This document shows, in pieces, positions 8,347 through 18,923 of a stretch of 64,000 nt of DNA (positions within the stretch are counted from its first letter, which is position 1; each line of letters opens with the position of its first letter). The stretch is from positions 62,001 through 126,000 of the forward strand of contig NZ_BAKM01000008.1 of the NCBI RefSeq assembly GCF_000614185.1, read 5' to 3'. The position numbers and the translations under genes are program-made. The notes under the pieces are model-generated. The model ran no database searches and was not told where the DNA came from. It saw only the letters and a program-made list of their open reading frames with translations. Source of the DNA: Phocaeicola sartorii JCM 17136 = DSM 21941. Its GTDB lineage: Bacteria; Bacteroidota; Bacteroidia; Bacteroidales; Bacteroidaceae.

Positions 8347-11038
8347 TTAAAATAGTTTCATCTGGCCGGTGATTTCATCAATGATATCTGTTTCACTCTT
8401 GCCATGATCCGGGTCTTCAATTTCGGCAGTCTCTTCGTTTTCATCGGCACCCTCTTCCGTACCGTTCTCTTCTTTTTGAGAGTCGGGGAAGCGTAAAGGC
8501 TCCAGTTCGTTTATTTGTTCAATGTTATAAGTACTGATTCGTTTTCCTTTCGCTTTGAAACTCTTGACTCCGATGAACTGGTCCACGTCAATTTCCAACG
8601 GATCACGGAAACTGTCATGTCCTCCGAATACGACTTGTATGCGTGGATAAGCCACACAAGTAAGCAATATGGAACGGCTCTCCTTGTTCTCGCCCAAATA
8701 ATTGAGACGACGTGAGGTAGATTCGAAAGTGAATCGTTTCAAATAAGGGTAACCTTGGTCGGCATCAAATAAAGCGGCGGACCATACCTTGTTGGCATCG
8801 AACTTCTCGATGATGCGGATCCCCGGATCATAATGATTGTTCAAATCGAAGTTGCTGGTATAGAACTCGCCGTTTTCATGGACTACTAAAATCAATTCGT
8901 CACTTTGGAATTCTCCCAGATATTCACCGCGTCCGTCATAGTTCAAGCGGAGCACATCCCGGTCGAACCATACTTTTCTTCCGCCCAAAGTAGAGCCGCC
9001 ACGTTGTTTCAAGGCTATCTTATGCACTTCGTATTTAGACAGGATATTGCCCATGGACTGGCGTCCCTTGATATTGATGTCACTGAAATCTTTTTCATAT
9101 ATGATTTTCTTGATACGCGGATTCGGTTTCAAGGTAATCTTGATAACTTCCGCTTCCCCGTTAGTTGGCTGTAAAGTAAACAATACGTGAGCCGGGTGTA
9201 CCTTGTGTTACATCATATTCACGGTCGCGGGTAATGGAAGTGATGTTGAACCGTTTGATATAGTGGAATCCTTCTTTTCCATCCCGATAGACCACATTAT
9301 ATATGGTACGTTTGTCATTCTTCTTGAAGATATCGACATAAAGGACATTTTTGCCGACAAACATTTTATCTGCCACACGGACCACCTTGTACTTGCCGTC
9401 TTTATAGAAGATGATCACATCGTCAATGTCTGAGCAGTTGGCTATAAATTCATCTTTTTTCAAGGCGGTGCCGATAAAGCCTTCCTCTCGGTTGATATAA
9501 AGTTTTTCGTTAGCTTCCACTACCTTCGCCGCCTCAATGGTATCGAAGTTGCGCAGTTCTGTACGGCGGGGGTATTGTTTGCCATATTTGTCTTTCAGCA
9601 TCTGATACCAGTCGATGGTATATTCCACGATATGTGCCAGATGATTGTTTATTTCTTCAATCTGTTCCTTGATGCGGGCTATGTTCTCGTCCGCTTTGTC
9701 CTTGTTGAACTTCAGAATCCGTGCCATCTTGATATCCAGCAACTTCAGAATATCCTCCTGGGTCACCTCACGGATAAATTGCGGATAGAAAGGAGTCAGC
9801 TGTTCGTCAATGAACTCGCAGGCGGCGTCTGTATTTTCGGACTGCTCGAACTTCACTTCCTTATAAATCCGTTCTTCAATAAAGATTTTCTCCAAAGATG
9901 CGAAATGAAGGCTTTCAAGCAATTCTCCCTTGTGTATTTCCAGTTCCTGGCGGAGCAGGGACAAAGTGTTGTCCGTGGCTTTTTTAAGGACGGCGCTGAC
10001 TGTAAGGAAGTGGGGCTTCTTCGCATCAATGACACAGCAATTGGGAGATATGCTTACTTCGCAATCGGTAAATGCATAGAGCGCATCCAAGGTTTTGTCC
10101 GAGGATACTCCCGGAGCAAGGTGCACCAGGATCTCTACTTTTTCGGAAGTAAGATCCTCTACTTTCCGGATCTTGATTTTTCCCTTTTCGCTGGCCTTCA
10201 CAATAGAGTCGCATACCCCGGGGACGGTCTTTCCGAAAGGCACTTCGGCTATGGACAATGTCTTGTTGTCTATTTTATTGATTTTGGCACGTACCTTCAC
10301 CACTCCACCGCGTTCTCCATCGTTGTAACGGGATACATCGATAGAGCCTCCCGTCTGGAAATCAGGATAGAGTTTGAATTCCTCGCCACGCAGATAAGCA
10401 ATGGAGGCGTCACACAGTTCATTAAAGTTGTGCGGCAGGATTTTGGAAGAAAGCCCCACAGCGATACCCTCTACTCCTTGAGCGAGCAGGAGCGGGAATT
10501 TGACAGGTAGGGTGACCGGCTCTTTGTTTCGTCCGTCGTATGAAGCCTGCCACTCGGTGGTTTTGGGATTGAAAACCACGTCCAATGCGAATTTGGACAG
10601 ACGTGCTTCGATGTAACGGGGGGCGGCGGCACCATCGCCTGTCAGTATGTTGCCCCAGTTTCCCTGACAGTCTATCAACAGATCCTTTTGGCCTAGCTGC
10701 ACCAGTGCGTCGCCTATGGAAGCGTCGCCGTGCGGGTGGAACTGCATGGTATGCCCCACGATGTTCGCCACTTTGTTGTACCGGCCGTCATCCAGTCTTT
10801 TCATAGAGTGGAGGATACGTCTCTGGACAGGTTTTAAACCGTCATTGAGGTGCGGTACGGCACGTTCCAGAATTACGTAAGAAGCATAGTCCAGAAACCA
10901 GTTCTGATACATTCCGCTCAGCTGGTGTTTTACCCCTGTGTTTTTGGTATCTGCAGGTTTATAGTCCGAGTGTTCGTTCTCCGGCGTGGGAGTATTTTCT
11001 TCGTTCTGTTCCTCTTTATCAATAAAATCGTCGCTCAT
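8347..11038 (-). CDS. parC: DNA topoisomerase IV subunit A (frameshifted in this sequence)
   Basis: The breakage-reunion subunit that decatenates daughter chromosomes together with ParE. Reading begins at 11038. Family motifs are RAVPHLNDGLKPVQRRILH, HPHGDASIGDALVQLGQ and AAAPRYIEARLSKFALD, where the Tyr in PRYIEAR is the active-site tyrosine. A long coiled-coil and tower region follow, then the C-terminal beta-pinwheel part (GRQSMGNILSKYEVHKIAL). The frame closes early at 9161-9163. Adding two bases near 9170-9174 (reading as the sequence TANPNGEAEV) rejoins it with the remainder, giving about 897 aa, a normal Bacteroides length. ParC is essential, so the break is very probably an error. The C-terminus is an acidic tail. 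Confidence 0.92.
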
Positions 11039-11076
11039 ATATATTTAAATTCCTTAATGTTCTGATGATATGCACG

Positions 11077-11084
11077 CAAAAATA
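11077..11084 (-). promoter_or_regulatory. candidate -7 element for parC
   Basis: On the minus strand TATTTTTG matches the Bacteroides -7 consensus TAnnTTTG, about 40 nt before the parC start. No convincing TTTG -33 element was seen at the right distance, so support is modest. Confidence 0.4.
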
Positions 11085-11189
11085 CGACTTTTATTGAAAA
11101 AAATCATTTACTTTGCACATTATTTCGCCCTTATTAAAGGTTGAAAACAGGAAAAAACAACAAAAGTGTAAGAATAAACAGATAAGAAA

Positions 11190-12731
11190 ATGGCACAAGA
11201 AGATGTTTTTAAGAAATTAGTATCGCACTGTAAAGAGTATGGTTTTGTATTTCCGTCCAGTGATATTTATGACGGATTGGGCGCTGTATATGATTACGGT
11301 CAGATGGGAGTGGAGTTGAAGAATAATATCAAGCAATATTGGTGGCAGAGTATGGTGCTGTTGCACGAGAACATCGTAGGTATTGACTCGGCTATTTTTA
11401 TGCACCCTACTATCTGGAAGGCTTCCGGACACGTGGATGCGTTCAATGATCCTCTGATTGACAACCGCGATTCTAAAAAACGTTACCGTGCCGATGTACT
11501 GATTGAAGACCAGCTTGCCAAATATGATGAGAAAATAAACAAAGAAGTGGCGAAGGCTGCCAAAAGATTCGGGGATGCTTTTGATGAGGCTCAGTTCCGT
11601 AGCACCAACGGCCGTGTGCTGGAACATCAGGCCAAGCGCGACGCTTTGCACGAGCGCTTTGCAAAAGCATTGAACGACAATGATTTGGACGAGCTTCGCC
11701 AGATTATCATTGACGAGGAGATTGTTTGTCCTATTTCGGGAACTAAAAACTGGACCGAAGTACGTCAGTTCAACTTGATGTTCTCTACCGAGATGGGTTC
11801 TACTGCCGATGGTGCTATGAAGATTTATCTTCGTCCGGAGACAGCGCAGGGTATTTTTGTCAATTACTTGAATGTGCAGAAGACTGGCCGTATGAAGATT
11901 CCTTTCGGTATCGCTCAGATTGGCAAGGCTTTCCGTAACGAGATTGTAGCCCGTCAGTTCATTTTCCGTATGCGTGAGTTTGAACAGATGGAGATGCAGT
12001 TCTTTGTAAAACCGGGTACTGAGCTGGAGTGGTTCCCCAAATGGAAAGAGACTCGTTTGAAATGGCATAAGGCATTAGGTTTCGGTGATGATCATTACCG
12101 TTTCCATGACCACGACAAGCTGGCGCATTATGCCAACGCCGCTACGGACATTGAATTCCTGATGCCGTTCGGATTCAAGGAAGTGGAAGGTATTCACAGC
12201 CGTACGAACTTTGACTTGAGCCAGCACGAGAAGTTCAGTGGCAAGAGTATCAAGTATTTCGATCCGGAATTGAACGAAAGCTATACTCCGTATGTGATTG
12301 AAACATCTATCGGTGTGGATCGTATGTTCCTCAGCATCATGAGTGCCGCTTATACAGAAGAGACATTGGAGAGTGGTGAGACTCGTGTCGTATTGAAATT
12401 GCCTGCTGCTCTGGCTCCGGTGAAACTGGCCGTGATGCCGTTGGTGAAGAAAGACGGTCTGCCCGAGAAGGCGCGTGAGATTATGAATGACTTGAAGTTT
12501 CATTTTCACTGCCAGTATGATGAGAAAGACAGCATCGGCAAGCGTTACCGTCGTCAGGATGCCATCGGTACTCCGTATTGTATCACGGTTGACCATCAGA
12601 CATTGGAAGACAATTGCGTGACTTTGCGTAATCGTGATACCATGCAGCAGGAGCGTGTGGCTATTTCGGAACTGAATAACATCATTGCCGATAAAGTAAG
12701 TATAACAAGTCTGTTGAAGACTTTGCAATAA
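11190..12731 (+). CDS. glyS: glycyl-tRNA synthetase, class II dimeric type
   Basis: 513 aa. Charges tRNA-Gly with glycine. It is the single-chain (eukaryotic/archaeal-like) GlyRS used by Bacteroidetes, not the alpha2/beta2 type. Visible landmarks are SSDIYDGLGAVYDYGQMGVE near residue 20, the motif 2 region FGIAQIGKAFRNEIVARQF, motif 3 near ETSIGVDRMFL, and the anticodon-binding domain from about residue 410 (KLAVMPLVKKDGLPEKARE). Translated from ATG 11190, divergent from parC. It is followed 13 nt later by an FKBP lipoprotein. Confidence 0.96.
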   Translation: MAQEDVFKKLVSHCKEYGFVFPSSDIYDGLGAVYDYGQMGVELKNNIKQYWWQSMVLLHENIVGIDSAIFMHPTIWKASGHVDAFNDPLIDNRDSKKRYRADVLIEDQLAKYDEKINKEVAKAAKRFGDAFDEAQFRSTNGRVLEHQAKRDALHERFAKALNDNDLDELRQIIIDEEIVCPISGTKNWTEVRQFNLMFSTEMGSTADGAMKIYLRPETAQGIFVNYLNVQKTGRMKIPFGIAQIGKAFRNEIVARQFIFRMREFEQMEMQFFVKPGTELEWFPKWKETRLKWHKALGFGDDHYRFHDHDKLAHYANAATDIEFLMPFGFKEVEGIHSRTNFDLSQHEKFSGKSIKYFDPELNESYTPYVIETSIGVDRMFLSIMSAAYTEETLESGETRVVLKLPAALAPVKLAVMPLVKKDGLPEKAREIMNDLKFHFHCQYDEKDSIGKRYRRQDAIGTPYCITVDHQTLEDNCVTLRNRDTMQQERVAISELNNIIADKVSITSLLKTLQ

Positions 12732-12744
12732 TAAACAGGAATTT

Positions 12745-13389
12745 ATGAATAAAAGTATTCTTTGGCTGATTGGCTTGCTGTTTGTTACTTCTCTGTCCGT
12801 CGTTTCATGTAGTGAGACGGATGGGGTGGAAGATCCGTATGCAAACTGGGAGGAACGTAATCAGCGGTATATTGACTCCATTGCTACAGTGGCGGAAGCC
12901 AATCAAGGCAATGAGGTAGGACAATGGAAAATTATCCGTTCTTATAAACTTCCACCTTTGGGGCTGGATGAAAAAGGAAAGGTGAACGATAATGTGTATT
13001 GTGAGATTCTTGAAGTTGGTGATGGAACAGTCTCTCCATTGTTCACGGATTCTGTTGATGTGCATTATAGAGGGCAGCTTATTCCTTTGAATGATGGACA
13101 AATCGTAACCTTTGATCAAAGTTACCAAGGTGAGCTGGATTTGAATGCTGCTACTTCTGTGGGGTATAAACCTAGTGGTGTGGTAACAGGATGGACATCT
13201 GCTTTGCAAGAAATGAAAGCCGGAGATCGGTGGAAACTTTATATACCTTATAATTTAGGATATGGAGAATCTGGATATAGCTCCATACCGGGATATTCGA
13301 TATTGATTTTTGATTTATATTTGGAAAAGGTTATTCCATTGAGAGGGTCAGGAAAAGCAGTAGATGCCCGGGGCGCTGATGCTGAATAG
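12745..13389 (+). CDS. FKBP-type peptidyl-prolyl cis-trans isomerase lipoprotein
   Basis: 214 aa. It has a lipoprotein signal (LLFVTSLSVVSC) followed by a ~60-residue linker and a C-terminal FKBP domain (about residues 95-200). Typical FKBP patterns are VDVHYRGQLI, VVTGWTSALQEMKAGDRWKL, YIPYNLGYGESG and LIFDLYLEKV. Expected to help fold proteins at the cell surface or periplasm by isomerising X-Pro bonds. It lies 13 nt after glyS and probably shares its transcript. A terminator follows at 13416. Confidence 0.88.
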   Translation: MNKSILWLIGLLFVTSLSVVSCSETDGVEDPYANWEERNQRYIDSIATVAEANQGNEVGQWKIIRSYKLPPLGLDEKGKVNDNVYCEILEVGDGTVSPLFTDSVDVHYRGQLIPLNDGQIVTFDQSYQGELDLNAATSVGYKPSGVVTGWTSALQEMKAGDRWKLYIPYNLGYGESGYSSIPGYSILIFDLYLEKVIPLRGSGKAVDARGADAE

Positions 13390-13415
13390 GTAATCGTATA
13401 TGAATAAATATGAAG

Positions 13416-13453
13416 AAGAGTATTGCAGTTTTTCTGTGATACTCTTTTTTTGA
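13416..13453 (+). terminator. Rho-independent terminator after the FKBP gene
   Basis: Stem AGAGTAT (13417-13423) with ATACTCT (13439-13445), followed by a run of seven T. It ends the glyS-FKBP transcript. Confidence 0.75.
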
Positions 13454-13974
13454 GGGATATGCCATCTGATAATTAGATTTGTTGCTGATGATGTACTGGA
13501 TTTAATTGGCATCAGGAGGCGTCCGTTTACACATACGTACGTGTAGGCCTTCACTTACGTTATGCGTATACTCTTGTTTCATCACTGGTTCTCGCGTAGG
13601 AGAAAGATGTAGCTAACTATTGAGCGTTAGCGTTTTGCTCTTTTAAACGGTACAAAGCTTGTTTTTACAATTACATTGAAAGTTGGTACAAATAAATGGT
13701 TTGCTTAGCAAAGAATTATAAGTGTGCCCAGTGCCCGAACCGGCAAATTAAGGGGCTGGAGTATGATGATATTTACAAGCATCTTCTAAGATACCTTGCT
13801 CTATCGAACGAGTTTTGTTGAAAACATCACGATCTTTTGCAGGTAAGCCAATGTGCTGTGAGTATAGCTGCTGAGAGAAGTACAACTATAAAAAATAATC
13901 TTTATCTTGGTCAATTCATTACAATTATGATTGACGCAAAGATAAAGATTATAAAAAAAGAATTGTTTAACAAT
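13454..13974. other. 520-bp gene-poor stretch with decayed coding traces
   Basis: No intact gene. It holds an imperfect palindrome around 13534-13551 (TACACATACGTACGTGTA), a short minus-strand open frame of about 26 codons across it, and the zinc-ribbon-like fragment annotated at 13696-13821. The AT-rich last 60 bases precede the asd stop on the opposite strand. It looks like the remains of an accessory insertion. Confidence 0.5.
13696..13821 (+). pseudogene. 41-codon zinc-ribbon-like remnant, possibly of a TOTE-type primase/helicase
   Basis: The open frame from ATG 13696 contains YKCAQCPNRQIKGLEYDDIY followed by KHL. This resembles the CxxCxNR...L....IYKHL segment in the primase part of large helicases from TOTE conflict systems. 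A short NKW segment occurs in another frame just upstream, as it would in those proteins. The rest of such a gene is absent. Identification rests on my recollection of that motif, so it is tentative. It could be a chance short frame. Confidence 0.35.
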
Positions 13975-14985
13975 TTATTTCACATTTCCTACTTTGATTA
14001 AGTATTCGGCAATCTGAACAGCGTTCAGTGCCGCACCTTTCTTGATCTGATCGCCTACGATCCAGAAAGTCAGTCCGTTTTCGTTTGCCAGATCTTTGCG
14101 GATACGGCCTACGTAAACAGGATCCTTGCCTGCCAGGAACAACGGCATAGGATATTCTTTCTTTTCAGGGTTGTCCATCAATACCAGTCCTTCTCCTTTG
14201 GCAAAGGCCTCACGGGCTTCTTCAGGAGAGATAGGACGTTCCGTTTCTACCCAGATACTTTCCGAGTGAGAGCGAAGAGCGGGAACACGTACACACATGG
14301 CACTTACCTGAATGTCAGAGTGCATGATCTTGCGTGTCTCGTTGAACATCTTCATTTCTTCTTTGGTATATCCATTATCGGTAAACACATCAATCTGGGG
14401 AATCAGGTTGAATGCCAGCTGATAAGCGAATTTCTCTACTGTCACGGGCTCGTTGGCCAATACCTGACGATATTGTTCGTACAATTCGTCCATAGCCGCT
14501 GCACCTGCACCGCTGGCAGCTTGATAAGTAGCCACATGCACACGTTTTATGTGTGAAAGATTTTCGATGGCTTTCAGCGCAACTACCATCTGGATAGTTG
14601 TACAGTTGGGGTTAGCTATCACGTTGCGGGGACGGTTCAATGCGTCTTCCGGATTCACCTCGGGCACTACCAAAGGCACGTCGGCATCCATACGGTAAGC
14701 GCTGGAGTTGTCAATCAGTACGGCGCCATGTTTGGTGATGGTTTCACAAAATTCTTTTGTGGTACCTGCGCCGGCTGATGTGAAAGCGATATCTACACCT
14801 TTAAAGTCATCGTTGTGCTGAAGGAGTTTCACTTCAATCTGTTTACCGCGGAATGTGTATTTTCGTCCTGCACTGCGTGAAGAACCGAATAACACTAACT
14901 CATCCAACGGGAAGTTCCTTTCATCGAGCACACGCAGGAACTCTTGTCCTACAGCTCCGCTCGCACCAACAATTGCTACTTTCAT
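13975..14985 (-). CDS. asd: aspartate-semialdehyde dehydrogenase
   Basis: 336 aa. Reduces aspartyl phosphate to aspartate semialdehyde with NADPH, in the route to lysine/diaminopimelate, threonine and methionine. The N-terminal Rossmann motif is [15 protein letters not shown]. The catalytic Cys lies in [11 protein letters not shown] (about residue 128). Further conserved parts are [16 protein letters not shown] and [13 protein letters not shown]. Full length, start at 14985. A single gene flanked by the gene-poor stretch and a divergent antiporter operon. Confidence 0.95.
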   Translation of the reverse strand: MKVAIVGASGAVGQEFLRVLDERNFPLDELVLFGSSRSAGRKYTFRGKQIEVKLLQHNDDFKGVDIAFTSAGAGTTKEFCETITKHGAVLIDNSSAYRMDADVPLVVPEVNPEDALNRPRNVIANPNCTTIQMVVALKAIENLSHIKRVHVATYQAASGAGAAAMDELYEQYRQVLANEPVTVEKFAYQLAFNLIPQIDVFTDNGYTKEEMKMFNETRKIMHSDIQVSAMCVRVPALRSHSESIWVETERPISPEEAREAFAKGEGLVLMDNPEKKEYPMPLFLAGKDPVYVGRIRKDLANENGLTFWIVGDQIKKGAALNAVQIAEYLIKVGNVK

Positions 14986-15061
14986 TTTGTTTTTTGTTTT
15001 ATAAGATAAAATTTAGTAATACTTTAGAACTATCACTCAGCACGTGAGGAGGTTCTGACTG

Positions 15062-15069
15062 CAAAATTA
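15062..15069 (-). promoter_or_regulatory. candidate -7 element for asd
   Basis: On the minus strand TAATTTTG fits TAnnTTTG, 77 nt before the asd start codon. The -33 element is weak. Confidence 0.45.
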
Positions 15070-15112
15070 GAACATTTTGGAATATAAATCGGTAAAAAAG
15101 AAACTTTTTTCG

Positions 15113-15120
15113 TAAATTTG
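15113..15120 (+). promoter_or_regulatory. candidate -7 element for the antiporter operon
   Basis: TAAATTTG matches the Bacteroides TAnnTTTG consensus, 30 nt before ATG 15151. The -33 element is not clear. Together with the site at 15062-15069 it would form a divergent promoter region. Confidence 0.5.
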
Positions 15121-15150
15121 TCGATATTATGGTATAAAACTCAAAAAAAC

Positions 15151-17296
15151 ATGGAACTATTCGACCTTAACATACATTTTCCAGTCACCGATCCTACTTG
15201 GATATTCTTCCTGGTACTTATCATCATCTTGTTCGCTCCCATGATTTTGGGGCGTCTGCGTATCCCGCACATCATTGGTATGATACTTGCCGGGGTTGTA
15301 GTGGGAAAGTATGGCTTCAATATTCTGGAACGCGACAGTAGTTTTGAGTTGTTCGGAAAAGTGGGACTCTATTACATCATGTTCCTGGCAGGCCTTGAGA
15401 TGGATATGGATGATTTCAAGAAGAACCGGACAAAGGGGCTGGTTTTTGGTATGTTCACTTTCCTTATTCCGATGGGGCTGGGTATATGGAGCAGTATGGG
15501 GATGCTGGGTTATGGGTTTCTTACCTCTGTGCTGCTGGCCAGTATGTATGCCAGCCACACTTTGATAGCTTATCCCATAATCAGCCGTTATGGGTTGTCC
15601 CGGCAGCGGACGGTCAGTATCACTATTGGGGGGACGGCGGTGACTGTGGTGCTGGCTTTGATGGTGCTGGCTGTTATTGGCGGTATGTATAAAGGTGAGG
15701 AGGTAGGCGGGCTGTTTTGGGCGCTGCTGGTTGCCAAGGTGGTCTTGCTGTTCGGACTGATTATATTTTTGATGCCTCGTATCAGCCGGTGGTTTTTCCG
15801 TACGTATGAGGATGCGGTGATGCAGTTTGTCTTTGTGCTGGCTATGGTGTTCTTGGGCGGAGGCTTGATGGAGCTGGTGGGGATGGAAGGCATTTTGGGT
15901 GCGTTCCTTGCCGGGCTGGTGCTGAACCGCTTTGTTCCTCACGTTTCTCCTTTGATGAACCGGCTGGAGTTTGTGGGCAATGCCCTGTTTATTCCCTATT
16001 TCTTGATTGGGGTGGATGATTATTGATGTACGCTGCCTCTTTACGGAGGGTGAAGCGCTGAAAGTGGCGCTTGTGATGACCGTGGTGGCGACATTCAGCA
16101 AGTGGCTGGCTGCGTGGATCACCCAGAAGATATATGGCATGAAAAGGGTGGAGCGCAGTTTGATATTCGGATTAAGTAACGCGCAGGCTGCCGCTACCCT
16201 GGCTGCTGTCTTGATAGGCCATGGCATTATTATGGAGAACGGAGAACGGTTGCTGAATGATGATGTCCTGAATGGTACGGTGGTCATGATTCTCTTTACT
16301 TGTATTATCAGTTCTGTCGTGACGGAACGTGCCGCACGTAAAATGGTGACTCAGGAGAATCTGACGGAGGGCGGCGAAGGGAAGGAACAGGAACGTATTT
16401 TGATTCCGGTGGCTAATCCTGAAACCATAGAAGGATTGGTAGGGATGGCTCTGATGATGAGGCATCCCAAACAGAAAGAATCTTTGGTGGCGCTGAGTGT
16501 GATCAATGACAATAATACTTCTGAAACCAAGGAACTGATAGGCAAGCGCAACCTGGAGCGTACGGCTATGGTTGCCGCCGCTGCCGATGCGTCCGTAAAG
16601 ACCGTGTTGCGTTATGATTTGAACATTGCGCAAGGTATTATCCATACACAGAAAGAACATGCGGTAACGGATATCGTGATAGGTCTGCACCGGAAGACGA
16701 ATCTGATGGATTCTTTCTTTGGAACCATGACGGAGAATCTGCTGAAAGGGACGAACCGACAGATTATGATCGCAAAGTTACTGATGCCTGTCAATACGTT
16801 ACGCCGGATTGTGGTGGCTGTTCCCGATAAGGCGGAATATGAAAAAGGTTTCTTGAAATGGATGACGCAACTTTGCCGGATGGGGAAACAATTGGGATGC
16901 CGCGTGCATTTCTTTGCAACGGAAGATACATTGAAGCATTTGCGTGCCTTGACAGAGAAGCAGGAGGCGAACACTTTTACGGAGTTTTCTTTGCTGGAAG
17001 AGTGGGATGATCTGCTTTTATTGACCGGACAAGTGAATTATGATCATCTGTTTGTGGTGGTGTCCTCGCGTAAGGGGTCTATCTCCTATCAGACTTCTTT
17101 TGAACGTCTGCCGTCACAAATCAGCAAGTATTTTGCCAATAACAGTTTACTGATTGTATATCCGGACCAGTTGGGAGACGACCCGCAGGAGATTGTTTCT
17201 TTCTCTGACCCTCGCGGACAGTCGGAGACACGAGTATATGATAATGTAGGAAAATGGTTCTACAAATGGTTTAAGAAAGGTGATGAACGAAATTAA
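15151..17296 (+). CDS. CPA2-family cation:proton antiporter with C-terminal cytosolic domain (frameshifted)
   Basis: About 715 aa after repair. Residues 1-420 form a polytopic membrane domain of the Na+/H+ or K+/H+ exchanger type (LGRLRIPHIIGMILAGVVVG, MFLAGLEMDMDDFKK, GGLMELVGMEGILGAFLAGL). The C-terminal ~270 residues are soluble and resemble universal-stress-protein-like tandem domains (RILIPVANPETIEGLVGMAL). The first frame stops just after FLIGVDDY at 16024-16026. Restoring GG at 16014-16015 gives FLIGVGMIIDVRCLF and joins the halves. ATG 15151 is used because the residues before it are not conserved-looking. First gene of an operon with tcdA and a LolD-like ATPase. Confidence 0.85.
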
Positions 17297-18005
17297 TATG
17301 GAATGGCAGCAGCGTACGGAACTGCTGCTGGGAAAAGATAAGATGGAACGCCTGCGCCGTGCTCATGTGCTGGTGGTGGGCTTGGGTGGAGTAGGGGCGT
17401 ATGCTGCTGAAATGATTTGCCGTGCAGGGGTAGGCCGTATGACCATTGTGGATGCGGATACTGTGCAGCCCAGTAATATGAATCGTCAGCTTCCGGCTCT
17501 TCACTCTACTATGGGACGTCCTAAAGCGGAGATATTGGCGGAACGCTTCCGTGATATCAATCCTGATTTGGAACTGACTGTATTGGCGGAGTATCTGAAA
17601 GATGACCGTATTCCGGAGCTGCTGGACAGTGCGGATTTCGATTTCGTGGTGGATGCCATTGATACGGTGGCTCCTAAATGTTACCTCATATATCATGCGC
17701 TTCAGCGCCGTCTGCCCATTGTGAGCAGCATGGGGGCCGGTGCCAAACGAGATATTACCCAGATCCGTTTTGCCGATTTATGGGATACTTACCATTGCGG
17801 ATTGAGCAAGGCCGTGCGAAAGCGTTTGCAGAAAATGGGGATGAAACGGAAACTTCCGGTTGTATTTAGTACGGAGCAGGCCGATCAGGATGCGGTGATA
17901 CTGGTTGATGATGAGAGAAACAAGAAATCCACCGCCGGAACCGTGAGTTATATGCCGGCGGTCTTTGGTTGCTATCTGGCGGAGTATGTGATAAGAAAAA
18001 TTTGA
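17283..18005 (+). CDS. tcdA: tRNA threonylcarbamoyladenosine dehydratase
   Basis: 240 aa from ATG 17283. A ThiF/E1-like enzyme that uses ATP to cyclise t6A37 of tRNAs to ct6A. The nucleotide-binding loop is [20 protein letters not shown] near residue 32. It is followed by [32 protein letters not shown] and the late [20 protein letters not shown]. Length matches TcdA/CsdL rather than ThiF, and no thiamine genes are nearby. It overlaps the end of the antiporter gene by 14 nt and is followed 2 nt later by an ABC ATPase, so it is in the same operon. Confidence 0.9.
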   Translation: MNEINMEWQQRTELLLGKDKMERLRRAHVLVVGLGGVGAYAAEMICRAGVGRMTIVDADTVQPSNMNRQLPALHSTMGRPKAEILAERFRDINPDLELTVLAEYLKDDRIPELLDSADFDFVVDAIDTVAPKCYLIYHALQRRLPIVSSMGAGAKRDITQIRFADLWDTYHCGLSKAVRKRLQKMGMKRKLPVVFSTEQADQDAVILVDDERNKKSTAGTVSYMPAVFGCYLAEYVIRKI

Positions 18006-18007
18006 TT

Positions 18008-18667
18008 ATGATAGAATTACAGGGAATAACGAAGAGTTTCGGCACGCTGCAGGTGCTGAAAGGTATTGATCTGATGATAGAAAAAGGAGAGGTGGTAAGC
18101 ATTGTGGGTCCCAGCGGTGCGGGGAAAACCACGTTGTTGCAGATTATGGGAACGCTGGATAAGGCGGACGCGGGTACTATCTTGCTGAATGGCACCGAAG
18201 TGAGCCGCTTGAAGGAAAAGGAATTGTCGGCTTTCCGCAACCGGCAGATCGGCTTTGTGTTTCAGTTTCACCAGCTGCTTCCCGAATTCACCGCTTTAGA
18301 GAATGTGATGATTCCTGCATTGATAGCGGGCACTTCCTCGTCCGAAGCCATGCAGAAGGCTAAGGAAACGTTGACGTTCTTGGGCTTGTCCGGACGTGCT
18401 TCACACAAACCGGCCGAATTGTCGGGAGGAGAGAAACAGCGTGTGGCGGTGGCGCGTGCGTTAATAAACAACCCGGCGGTTATCCTTGCGGATGAACCGT
18501 CGGGCAGTCTGGATACCCGCAACAAAGAGGAACTTCATCAGTTGTTCTTTGATCTGCGTGATAAATTAGGTCAGACTTTTGTTATTGTGACTCACGATGA
18601 GAGTCTGGCCCGTCTGACAGACCGGACGATTCACATGGTGGATGGCAGAATTTCTTCGGAAGTCTGA
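18008..18667 (+). CDS. ABC transporter ATP-binding protein, LolD-like
   Basis: 219 aa from ATG 18008. Walker [16 protein letters not shown], signature [15 protein letters not shown] and Walker [13 protein letters not shown] are present, and the Q-loop region [18 protein letters not shown] is typical of the LolD/MacB/FtsE ATPase group. In Bacteroides such ATPases are often annotated as LolD (lipoprotein release), but no LolC/E permease is beside it here, so the transported substrate is not shown. Last gene of the antiporter-tcdA operon. It converges with the DUF2007 gene. Confidence 0.88.
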   Translation: MIELQGITKSFGTLQVLKGIDLMIEKGEVVSIVGPSGAGKTTLLQIMGTLDKADAGTILLNGTEVSRLKEKELSAFRNRQIGFVFQFHQLLPEFTALENVMIPALIAGTSSSEAMQKAKETLTFLGLSGRASHKPAELSGGEKQRVAVARALINNPAVILADEPSGSLDTRNKEELHQLFFDLRDKLGQTFVIVTHDESLARLTDRTIHMVDGRISSEV

Positions 18668-18704
18668 CAAGGGGAACGGTTGACAGTCGTTTTATCCCCG
18701 GTGT

Positions 18705-18923
18705 CTATACTTTCTCAGGAAAACTGGCTTTCAGAATTTCAAATGCACGGGCATAATCTTTTTCGAAAACTAATACTTTTATGTCCATTCCCGGAATATA
18801 AGCCAGTACTTGGGCAGTATATTCTCCTTGCAACATGGATTCTATGCCTTCGTTTTTCAGAAGATCTTGTAGCATGTGCGCGCGGACATCGCTTTTGAAA
18901 GAAGTAAAAATGACTGTTTTCAT
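18705..18923 (-). CDS. DUF2007-like small protein
   Basis: 72 aa starting at ATG 18923, preceded by a strong Shine-Dalgarno (AGGAGG at 18931-18936). The sequence MKTVIFTSFKSDVRAHMLQD followed by LLKNEGIESMLQGEY resembles DUF2007 putative signal-transducing proteins. In the sequence as given, the frame is continuous with the upstream alcohol dehydrogenase, making an apparent 464-aa fusion. The internal ATG with its own ribosome-binding site argues that it is a separate gene, translationally coupled or overlapping by four bases. Confidence 0.65.
   Translation of the reverse strand: MKTVIFTSFKSDVRAHMLQDLLKNEGIESMLQGEYTAQVLAYIPGMDIKVLVFEKDYARAFEILKASFPEKV

Noticed and set aside
13534-13551. Attachment or inversion site at the TACGTACGTGTA palindrome
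   Set aside because: The palindrome is imperfect and short, with no second copy or integrase seen in the window.
17283-18005. ThiF of thiamine synthesis
   Set aside because: Length and the C-terminal segment fit TcdA, and no thi genes are linked.
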